A program made the position numbers and the translations under genes. Of a DNA stretch of 64,000 bases, positions 35,573 through 45,226 are shown in pieces. Every line of letters begins with the position of its first letter. Position 1 is the first letter of the stretch. This DNA comes from Cryptomeria japonica (taxonomy: Eukaryota > Streptophyta > Pinopsida > Cupressales > Cupressaceae), in the NCBI RefSeq assembly GCF_030272615.1, contig NC_081412.1:99571796-99635795 (forward strand), written 5' to 3'. A model generated the notes under the pieces. The model had not been told where the DNA came from. It saw only the letters and a program-made list of their open reading frames with translations, and did not search any database.

Positions 35573-36500
35573 TGTTAGGATTTAGGTGCCAACAACCTTG
35601 TAAAATATTTGTAATATTTAGTTCTTCTAATATTGTTTGTAATTCACCCTTAAGAGATGAAAGGGGTTAAATGGAAATGGTAAATGACTTTTTAATTGTA
35701 GTTAAACATGTTTCCTACTACCCACGGTGAATATGGGTTTACTGGCAAAAACTTGGCATGTTACTTTCACTCTTTGGAGTTACATTGAAAGACAAAAAGC
35801 AACCCACCTACCTTTTGGTTTCCACCTTGGAGTCTTCCATTTTGGGTTTTTTGGACACATTTAATTTTGAATAGCATCTATGATAGTTATGGCAACCATC
35901 ATATGATTCTATGACAAAATATTGCTATCTTGGTCCCTAGGTGCCCATACATGAGAGATACCTTATGACAATTGTAAGAGCATTTGTAAGTGGCTATTTT
36001 TAGTTGCATAATTATGATTTATAGGTGGGGTCATTGGGTTTTTGGATATTTATGTCATACTTCATGGAGGTTTCTTTTTTGTGCATATAAAATGTGGCCT
36101 AGAGAGGGTTTTCATTAAGTTTTATTCTTGTTTGAAGTTTAGGTATTTAGGTGCTACTAGATTCAACAAAGATAAATAGAGAAGTGTATTTTTGTACAAA
36201 TCTTCTAGGTTAATAATATACTTTCCTCTCTTTCTTCTATGGATTTTTTTCCTAAAAGTGTTTTCTCATGTAAACTTGGTATTATCTTTGGTAATATTGT
36301 TTTCATGTTTGTATTAATTGTGCAATCACACATTTAAGGGGTTAATCTTTAGTCTCGTATTTGCACACACTTAAGTTTAAAGTAATCTTTGTAATATTTC
36401 TTCACCTTGTTTCTGACCATTTAGTATAACAACTAACAGTTCTATTAGCAAAGATTCACCATTTTCTTAAGTGTTGAAGGTTTTTTGGCTACAGTAGTAG

Positions 36501-36990
<490 letters not shown>

Positions 36991-37769
36991 CATAATAAAT
37001 TTGTAATAAATAACATAAAATAAATCAAAATGATCTGATTTTTTGGTAGCTTAATAAAACCTATATATCACTTTTTCCAAAACAATCTCCAAGAAATTAG
37101 ATAATTTGCAGTCTTGAGGGTGAATTTATTGGAAACCTTAATTTAAAATAGGTCACTTATTTCTGCTCCAATTTCTTTAAAACTCAAGACTATAGACTCT
37201 TCAATAACCTTCTACAAAACCCTTTACAAATTAGACAAAACTTCGATCAAATCTAGTAGATATGCACTTTACAAAACTTTAGGATAGAAAAGCTCATTAT
37301 GCAATAGCTCGCTCGATTATGCTCCAATTAATCTAAAAAATGGATTGAAGGTGTTTCAATATATCTTTAAAGAACCATTTAAAAATTAGAAAGAAATTCA
37401 CTCAAATTTGAAAGATATGTAATTTCCAAAATGACCTCCAAAATTGATGAAAAAGCCTTGCCTTCACAATGTTAAGATCATGCTTTGATACCACAAGTTA
37501 ATAAAATAACTTTTACAAGAATAACATATTATAAAAAATATGCTACAAATAATTGATAATAATGTCACTTTGAGGGGAAACCTCCTAATCCACTTTGAGG
37601 GGGATACCTCCAATAGTCTTCAATAAGAACTCCATACTCAATATGTTGATAATAACTAACCTATACCTCCTATACATACCATACTAATGCTTTGGATACC
37701 ACCTAGACTGACTTATATACTTAAATATAACTCCTAGGATGACTTAAATATAAATTTAATGATTATAAT
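36991..37769. other. AT-rich DNA with a lone primer-site-like sequence
   Basis: No gene. At 37482-37493 the minus strand reads TGGTATCAAAGC, one mismatch from the initiator-Met primer site used by neighbouring elements, so 37494 onward may be an old LTR. I found no matching partner or clear LTR end. Confidence 0.35.
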
Positions 37770-38250
37770 TGTGAGATTTTGCGAAGATCAAGAGCTCAAT
37801 GAAATGTACAAAATAGAGAGACAAAATATAGGACAAGAATAAACTGTATTCTCATCAATAGATAAATGATCAATAGTTGTTACATACAATGTAGATGAGC
37901 CTTCATGTATAGGCAAGGCTATATGGATATGTGAGCATACAAACATGACATGTGACTCAATAAGAAACAAGGGTAGGTAGGAAATGGGTGTGGTAGGTAG
38001 GAGAAACAATAAAATATTCCATATGAGGTGGATCACCCACCAAAGGTGGAATTATCACTCCACAATAAGTGGATATGATAAAGTAGTAACAAGATCACAC
38101 CATAAAAGGTGGAAATTCTCCTACACAAACTATCCTAATGCGGCACAAACACCCAAGTGTCTCATACCCAAACTACTATGAAATGCATTTCCTAAGTAAA
38201 CTTAAGTAAAGTGTAATAATATCCATGATGAATAATTATTTACACCAACA
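37770..38250 (-). repeat. 3' LTR of non-coding element
   Basis: TGTGAGATTTTGC ... TTACACCAACA. The last 11 bases are identical to those of the Copia LTRs at 23306 and 29600. Confidence 0.92.
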
Positions 38251-39678
38251 CCCCCCCTTAAGTGCAACTTAGGGGAATGTACTTAAGTCTACAATGCAAC
38301 TAAGCAATGCAAGATGGGTCCCGGCTACGTGGCCATGTTAGGTACCCATGTACAAATGCAAATACAAAGCAAACCAATGCAATCTCTCACAAACGGAGAA
38401 AGAGAGAAAAACCACATGGGAAAAAACTCCCCCCAAAAGAGAGATGATGAAAGCACACAATGCTCTCAATGATGAATAAGAGAGGAGAAGAGACCATGAA
38501 GCCCCCCTCAATGTAAAATCTCCTGCAAAGATGGTCCAATTATGTTGACCAAAATACCTCCCCATAAGGAAGAAAGAGAGCCAATGCTGCACCAATAATG
38601 TCAAAGTGTGACAAAACTAGGTACCATGTCGATGACGATGAATCACTCGTTGCAACAAAATGAAGATCAGGCATGGAGACAACCTGCTATGAGAATAATC
38701 TGGATACTTGTAAATGGCAAAAATACTGGTACAATCAAAATCTCACGAGAGCCATGCACAAATGTGTACAATCTAAGTCTCAACTGGAGCCATGTACCAA
38801 GTCTCACAAGATATTCCTAATCTAAGTGTACAAGAGGATTACATCAAATAGTCATCAAAGACAAGATACAAAGAAGTGTGGCAGTTTATGATAGTGCGAG
38901 TACAACATTGCTCATTCAAGAGCATACAACATGATATAGTGCAAATCTGGAAACATGAAGATGATGCCACCAAAGAAGCCTTGAAGAATACTGCAGATGA
39001 AGATGCCTCTGATTGGGATGTTGTCAAGCAAAATATAGGAGCAATAGCCCCCCCCCTAGCTGTCGGTTGGAAGCGTTGTATACAGGTATGAAGTGACAAG
39101 AAAAAATAGTGTTCCCAATTTGACTTATTCCATGATATTTTTTTTTTTTAAAGATTTTTTTTTAAATCCCATTAAAAACCATGCAAAAAAAACTTCATTA
39201 AAAATAAAGAAAAAAACATCATGATTTTTTTTTAATTTTTTAATTTAAAAAAAAACATTAATAAAAAAATTATTAAAAAGGCGCAAATCATTTAAAATAA
39301 ATAAATTATAAAAAAACCTTTAATTAAAATTTATCAAAGAAAAAAAAACTTATTAAAAAAAACTTTTTTTTATTATTAAATTTTTTATTTTTTGAAAATT
39401 TAAATTAAAACAAAGTTTGTTTGTTTTTTTAAAAAAGACCGGCGGGCCCCTGCGCAGGTACACTATGGAGGCCGCAGGAACTGCGTCGTAGGTACACTAC
39501 GGGCCTTAGGGCTTGCAGTACCCGCAAGTACAAACCTGGCCCCCCTCCAAAAAAAAAAAAATTTAAAATGCTCCCCCTCCCCAAAATTAAAATACGAATT
39601 TAATTTATTTTTTTTTAATTTCTGAAAAAATAACAGAAAACAAATATATATATATATATTTTTTAATTTCAAACATGT
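38251..39678 (-). other. 3' part of non-coding element interior
   Basis: 38251-38425 closely matches the Copia's 23307-23480. The remainder holds no domain-bearing frame. 39125-39435 is a run of A/T homopolymers, followed by a short GC-rich patch (39436-39545) comparable to the Copia leader. Confidence 0.7.
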
Positions 39679-40069
39679 TGTCATGTCCCCTCTTTGATTG
39701 TTACATCGATCCTAAATGAGGGAAATATTATTATTAATTAATATAATGATTAACAAATGAATGGTTATTTGAAATTTATTAAATAATTAATTTTAATTAA
39801 TATATATTAATACTTATTCTTGAAGTGTGATAAAGTCAATTATTAAAATAATGTAATATATTAAATATGGTTAATATACCAAAGGAGGAAATAAATTATT
39901 AAATAATATTAATATATTATTTTACAAAGAATAAATTATTATATTTTAAGAAGGGGAAATACATTAATATATTTAAATATATTAGAGAGGGGAATAAAGT
40001 ATTATATTTTTAAGTTGGGAAAATAATTAAATACATTTAAGTCACGTGGACCCCCCCTTTCTCCCCCCT

Positions 40070-40193
40070 GTGGGAAGTGGTGAGACGGGAGCCACAGCAT
40101 AGGTTGCGACTACCATCACACCCCTTCCCTCAGAACGGAAGTGGTGTGACGGTAGTCGCAGCCTATGTTGCGACCCGTCACACTCCTTCCCAC
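40070..40193. repeat. GC-rich inverted repeat upstream of TATA box
   Basis: Two ~57-bp arms (40070-40126 and 40137-40193) are imperfect reverse complements around a ~10-nt loop. They include GTGGGAAG/CTTCCCAC at the ends and GGTTGCGACTACC/GGTAGTCGCAGCC near the middle. The arms are GC-rich and CpG-bearing, in contrast with the AT-rich LTR. Confidence 0.85.
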
Positions 40194-40240
40194 GGAAGGG
40201 ACCCCGTGGAGGGGCACGACTATCCACCTCCATGGTTATA

Positions 40241-40247
40241 AAACCCA
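40241..40247 (+). promoter_or_regulatory. TATA box candidate of solo LTR
   Basis: TATAAAA within GGTTATAAAACCCACAC, about 48 bp downstream of the inverted repeat and roughly 560 bp into the LTR. Confidence 0.5.
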
Positions 40248-40942
40248 CACAATCGCAGGACCAGGGGGAGGGGAGAGGATAGGAGATTGCTACGTGGTTG
40301 GAAAGAAAAGTTAGCAAGCTACGCCAGCAGGTTATGCACAGGTAAGTTTTGTATGGATATTTTATTATACATGTTAATAAATATATATAATGACCATGAT
40401 GTTACATATGTTGAGGAATATAAATAAAGAATACCTTAATACATATATTAATGAATATAGTAAGGAACAATCTAATACATATGTTAATAAATATAGTAAT
40501 GAACAAATTTAATACATATGTTAATGAATGTTTTCAGATGTTAATGAATATGGATAGACATATGTTAATAAATACATATCAATGAATAATTAGGTATATA
40601 AGTTAATAAATATGAATTTTTGATACTGAACATTTTCTGAATATATGTTATGGAATACATGTCAAGTTAGGGATATGTAAATGTGAATGGGAAATAGTAA
40701 TCAATTATGAAAATGCAATGTAAATGTGATTATATGATGGAGGCTATAGGGAGGAAACTCCCTTAGCTTAATGGAGGGATTATGGTAATCCCTGGTAGGC
40801 AATATATATTGAATATCTATATGCATATATATGGCTTGGTTGACTAAGTTCATCCAAGAAGAGACGGATCTGGTCGGTCCCCTCTGATGGACTTGGATGA
40901 TGAGATGCATCGTCCAAGGCAAGGAATTGACATATGGTCTTC

Positions 40943-41215
40943 CTTGGATGGCTTGGGTGTAAGAAATTACACCCAAGACAAGAATCGAATTAACCTTCGA
41001 TTTCCTGGATGGCTTGGGTGTAAGAAGTTACATCCAAGACAGGAATCGAATTAACCTTCGATTTCCTGGATGGCTTGGGTGTAAGAAATTACATCCAAGA
41101 CAGGAACCGAATTAACCTTCGATTTCCTGGATGGCTTGGGTGTAAGAAATTACATCCAAGACAGGAATCAAATTAACCTTCGATTTCCTGGATGGCTTGG
41201 AACCAAGATGGGTTC
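40943..41215. repeat. 61-bp tandem repeat of hairpins
   Basis: Units start at 40943, 41004, 41065, 41126 and (partial) 41187. Each unit contains a hairpin CTTGGGTGTAA-loop-TTACACCCAAG (or a TTACATCC variant) and a second pairing GAATCGAA-TTAACC-TTCGATTTC. Flanking singletons at 40891-40918 and 41195-41219 keep the CTTGG...CCAAG frame with different, still complementary inner stems. Confidence 0.85.
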
Positions 41216-41335
41216 CAAGAAGGCGAGCTTCACAACCGCCTAAGGACATATCTCAGTACGACACTCATATCCTTTTTTTTAGATAAGAATTGTGATTAGT
41301 GTTAATTAAGTAATTTAAGTTAAATTGCAAATTAG

Positions 41336-41340
<5 letters not shown>

Positions 41341-41374
<34 letters not shown>
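41341..41374. repeat. (AT)n microsatellite
   Basis: 34 bases of alternating AT within the solo LTR. Confidence 0.97.
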
Positions 41375-41379
<5 letters not shown>

Positions 41380-41747
41380 ATATTCTAACAATCTATTTTG
41401 CAGAATAATGATCTCTAACTAGTGGGGACATTACACCTGTACCTACAAGTCCGTATAACGGGCCAGGAAGGTGAATTTTTTCAAATTGGAGGGATGGAAG
41501 TCGATTTCGACAAATTGACAGTTGATCTTGGGTTTTTGGGGCCTTCTAAGCACAATGACAAGTCACCACTCTCCACCTTCAAACGACTCTAGATTTGGCC
41601 TCAGATGTCAAATTTGGACGAAACAAAAGGCGATTCTAACTTTCTCGAACCTACTTAATCCAATGGTGATCTCAAATTTGACCCAACAAGCTCCAAAATA
41701 CAAAACCCCAAATTTCTCTCAATTGGCGAACCAATGGCACTCTAATG

Positions 41748-41759
41748 GCTCTAATACCA
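41748..41759 (-). other. primer-binding site of non-coding element
   Basis: Minus strand TGGTATTAGAGC, directly abutting the 5' LTR, with one transition relative to the Copia primer site. Confidence 0.85.
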
Positions 41760-42239
41760 TGTGAGATTTTGCCAAGATAAGAGCTCAATGAAATGTACAA
41801 AATAAAAAGACAAAATATAGGACAAGAATAAATTGTATTATCATCAATAGATAAATGATCAATAGTTGTTACATACAATGTAGATGAGCCTGCATATATA
41901 GGCAAGGCTATATGGATATGTGAGCACACAAACATGACATGTGGATCGATAAGAAACAAGGGTAGGTAGGAAATAGGTGTGGTAGGTAGGAGAAACAATA
42001 AAATATTTCACATTATGTGGATCACCCACCAAAGGTGGAATTATCAGTCCACAATAAGTGGGTATGATAAAATAGTAACAAGATCACACCATAAAATGTG
42101 GAAATTCTCCTATACACACTATCCCAATGTGGCACAAACACCCAATTGTCTCATACCCAAACTACTATGAAATGCATTTCCTAAGTAAACTTAAGTAAGG
42201 TGTAATAATATCCATGATGAATAATTATTTACACCAACA
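41760..42239 (-). repeat. 5' LTR of non-coding element
   Basis: TGTGAGATTTTGCC ... TTACACCAACA, followed by the target duplication ATAAT. Confidence 0.92.
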
Positions 42240-42244
42240 ATAAT

Positions 42245-43824
42245 AAATATTATGTAGTTTATTGAAGAGTTAAGGTAACTATAAGCTGACTACTCATAAC
42301 TCAATACACATTATAGGGTTAGGGGCATAACATTAACTACCTTTTATTGGTGTTTTTTTTTATTCTTGAAATGGTTTCCCACAAAAATCGTTGTTTCTTG
42401 TATCATGTGGATTTATGTATGATTTAATGTTTTTCCATAATATGTGTTAATTGAATTATAACAAAGAACACGACCAACATTTAGATCATATAGTCTTAAG
42501 GTTCTACATTAATTATTAGTTGTATTAGTATCATTTTTTTTATAAAAGTGATCATATCTCCCTATCTTGTCATTTTAATGGTAGAGGGAAGAAGCACTTG
42601 AGCCCCTTGTGAACCTAGGTTCTATCACATGTTTTAAAAATTAATAAATATGGACCCCCAAATAGTATCAAGGCTAATGTTTGGAAGGATTTTGGCCTTA
42701 GAAATATTCTTCTTTATGTATTCCAAGGGCTCAAAGCTACTACAAATGTTTAGTTGGACATATAGGGGATTCCTATACAATCCTACACACCAATAACAAT
42801 ATCCAATGTTCACTATTCTTTGTTGTCTTAATAATTTTGAGTCCATTAGAAATTGAAATAAGTCCCCTCCCTCTTACTAATATAGATTTAGTTAGCCCTT
42901 ATAATACAAAAGCACAATCATCAAAGCCATGTGAGGCTGGCTTTCATTAATTAAACATGAATAGTAATACACATGGTAATTTACGTTATGTTAGGGATTG
43001 AATAATGATGTACTTCAATGGAAAAAAAAAATCAAAGTGATTGCTTTTATCCAAGACACAAATCTAATAACAAAGTTAAACCTTTGGTGGTCCTCAAAGG
43101 TCTCAAGTTGATTAAATGTAAAAGTTGGAAGTCAAGGGTGACTCCAAAGATATCATTGAGAGCTTGATAAATAATTATATTAAGGATTCAAGATCGAATA
43201 ACATCATAGATGAACCTACTCTTATAACTCAACAATTTCAGTCCATGTATTTTGGACATTAGTTCACTAAGGAAAAAAAATATATTAATTTTCTTGTGAA
43301 TGTGTACTGAATAACTTTCATTCTTAGTTAGAATCAATGAGAACCCTAAAAAATGGGATATTTTTCCAATTTTTAAGTAATCTACCCCTTAAGATCCAAA
43401 CATCATTTCAATTTTTATACCTTCCCCATGATTGAAAGATAATTCAATATCATAATTTACTAGTTTATTATTGGTCTTTCTTGTAATTACTTATGGGTGT
43501 ACATGTCTTGTTTAATTTTGTTTTTATGTGAGGCTACAGTTCTTCTCTTTTTGTAGTGTGATAATTGATCTCATTACCTACATTTTTTACTTACATAACT
43601 ATTTAGAATAATTTATTTTTCTATGACATGATACTTGTTATCAATCTTTCCTCATAGTTAGAAATATTGTAGATGGTATCATGTTTTATTTGGCTGGGCC
43701 TAACTGACACATTGATACTAACATGGTTGTCAATTTTCATGTTAGGTAATAACCCAAACCCACCATGCAATCTAAAAATTATTTGTTCCCGTTACCACTT
43801 AAAATTGATTTCATTCCAACACTA
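42245..43824. other. AT-rich spacer, no gene seen
   Basis: No domain, repeat or LTR edge recognised. Confidence 0.45.
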
Positions 43825-43840
43825 ACAATCATCATCAATT

Positions 43841-45043
43841 GGCAAGGCTACTAGGGGCTACTACGAAGTTGCAAACATCAAGAAGTTGTGGGGCTGGGTT
43901 CTGAACGCAATTATGGAGTACATCACGGTTGAAGGTCGTTTTTCCAAGGCCCACACCTACCACTTCGTGCTCTTAAACCATTTCAGACACAACAAAAAGG
44001 TGTCCCTGCCATACTACCTCTTTTGGTCCCTCTCCAGGTCCCTCAACAAACACAAGACTAACCCTTCCAGCCCAATTCTCCACTGCGGGCTTCTACTGCT
44101 CATCAATGAGCATTGCAAAACCCTCGCCCTGCGAGAGAATAAGAGGATTTCCACCTCTCCGAGCAAGAGAAAGATGGAAGAGGGAGAAACTAGCAAGGAG
44201 AAGGCGTCCTCCAGCAAAAAAAGGAAAAGCGTCCCTAGGTTGGAAACAAAGGACATTGTCAAGGAAAGCAGTGGTATGGAGACGGATGACTCCAACGGTG
44301 AAGATAGCTGGAAAGATGAGGAGCTGGGAAACGAGGAAGAAAGTGGCAATAATGAGCCTGGTCAAGAAACCCCTACCCTCAGCAAACACCCTGGTAAGGA
44401 CAACAGCCATCTGATGGAAGAAGCGGAACCCAAGGATAACGAGGAAACCAGAGGGAACTCCGAGAAGGAAATGAACAAAGACTCTGAGAAGGACCTGACT
44501 GAGGATAGGGATAGCGAGGTCAAGGAAAATGCTAGTAAAAGGCTTATCCTGGATAACTTCAAGAAGCTCTCTGAGGCCAGAATGGATTTCGATAGATGGA
44601 CCTACGAGACCCTGAAAAACCTAGACAGGAAAGGGATTAAAATGGATGAAAAAAGGAAGGATGAAAACAGAGAGCAGATTAATTGGAAGCAGGAATTGGA
44701 GAATAAGGTAAAATCGTTGGAAGAGGGAAAAGAGGCGATGAAAAATCTGATGGGAGTTATCCCAAGTATCCTCTCTATTGTCATCAAAAACCTGGAGGGC
44801 ATCACCAAGGTCGTTGATCACACCTGCACTCCTAAACCGGTCGTGGATCTTGACCTGGAAGAAGAGACCATCCAGACTGGAAGTGGTGATGCTAATCCGG
44901 TGGGCGGTACTGTGAAGAGAACCAGGGCCAATATCAAGAAAGTTGTGGCTGCCTCAGCAAAGGATCCCCCCAACTTCAAAGACAACATCAAAGAGTTGTA
45001 TGATATCAGCAACACCCTGGCTAAAGCCCTGGAAAAAATCTGA
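43841..45043 (+). CDS. uncharacterised 400-codon ORF on a retroposed segment
   Basis: The frame is open from the left insertion junction to a TGA at 45041-45043. There is no stop in 400 codons, although nearly every other coding remnant in the window is broken. The first in-frame ATG is at 43913 (376 residues); a TTG lies at 43886. Residues about 1-95 are mixed hydrophobic/aromatic and look folded (AHTYHFVLLNHFRHNKK, PILHCGLLLLINEH). From about 110 the protein is Lys/Glu/Ser-rich and probably disordered, with KKRK and SKRK basic clusters that could act as nuclear signals. Residues about 245-320 are charged and helix-prone. I do not recognise the family. The N-terminal layout loosely recalls plant 'putative transposon protein' domains. 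A retrocopied host gene, or an ORF1-only LINE derivative, are both possible. There is no RT motif. Confidence 0.6.
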   Translation, partial: GKATRGYYEVANIKKLWGWVLNAIMEYITVEGRFSKAHTYHFVLLNHFRHNKKVSLPYYLFWSLSRSLNKHKTNPSSPILHCGLLLLINEHCKTLALRENKRISTSPSKRKMEEGETSKEKASSSKKRKSVPRLETKDIVKESSGMETDDSNGEDSWKDEELGNEEESGNNEPGQETPTLSKHPGKDNSHLMEEAEPKDNEETRGNSEKEMNKDSEKDLTEDRDSEVKENASKRLILDNFKKLSEARMDFDRWTYETLKNLDRKGIKMDEKRKDENREQINWKQELENKVKSLEEGKEAMKNLMGVIPSILSIVIKNLEGITKVVDHTCTPKPVVDLDLEEETIQTGSGDANPVGGTVKRTRANIKKVVAASAKDPPNFKDNIKELYDISNTLAKALEKI

Positions 45044-45210
45044 ATGTTGGAAGGCTTGCTGGCTTTTTGGGGCTTTTTTGGGTTTTCTTCAGTTTCCGCT
45101 GGTTTTTTTGTGGTTTCTGTTCTTTTTTGTCTCTTGTAGCTTTGTTGTTTAAGTTCTGCTTGTAAAGGTTTTGGGGGCCCCTTCAAAACCTGCTTTTTCC
45201 TTAATAAAAA
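45044..45210 (+). other. 3' UTR of retroposed segment
   Basis: T-rich tract with TTTTTTGGGGCTTTTTT-like words, then GGGGGCCCC (about 45173-45181) and AATAAA. It resembles the T-rich 3' tails of plant LINE or processed mRNAs but has no long poly(A). Confidence 0.55.
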
Positions 45211-45226
45211 ACAATCATCGTCAATT

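Larger units (their letters stand above)
39679..41435 (+). mobile_element. nested solo LTR
   Basis: Terminal inverted ends TGTCATGTCCCC (39679-39690) and GGGGACATTACA (41424-41435) match with one mismatch. Flanks CATGT and CCTGT agree at four of five bases, a likely worn target duplication. There is no internal coding region, so a solo LTR left by LTR-LTR recombination is the simplest reading. A TATAAAA at 40241-40247 suggests the plus strand is the transcribed one. Family unknown, probably gypsy by length. Confidence 0.65.
37770..42239 (-). mobile_element. non-coding LTR element related to the Copia at 22882-29600
   Basis: LTRs of 481 and 480 bp (37770-38250, 41760-42239) are flanked by a 5-bp target duplication ATAAT (37765-37769, 42240-42244). 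A polypurine tract (38251) and a primer site (41748-41759, one mismatch: TGGTATTAGAGC) sit where expected on the minus strand. The interior has no gag or pol. The region next to the polypurine tract and parts of the LTR match the autonomous Copia, so it is a LARD/TRIM-type derivative that would depend on Copia proteins in trans. A solo LTR (39679-41435) is nested inside; without it the element is about 2.7 kb. By eye the LTRs differ by about 5%. Confidence 0.9.
43841..45210 (+). mobile_element. retroposed insertion with 16-bp target duplication
   Basis: ACAATCATCATCAATT at 43825-43840 is repeated with one change (ACAATCATCGTCAATT) at 45211-45226. The 1370 bp between are less AT-rich than their surroundings and end with AATAAA (45203-45208) and a very short A run. 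A long target duplication with a 3' polyadenylation signal is the signature of target-primed reverse transcription by a LINE. The left junction falls inside an open frame, so the copy is probably 5'-truncated. Confidence 0.8.

Noticed and set aside
37482-37769. A separate LTR element starting at the primer-site-like sequence
   Set aside because: Only the 12-base primer-like match was found; no LTR partner, polypurine tract or coding sequence.
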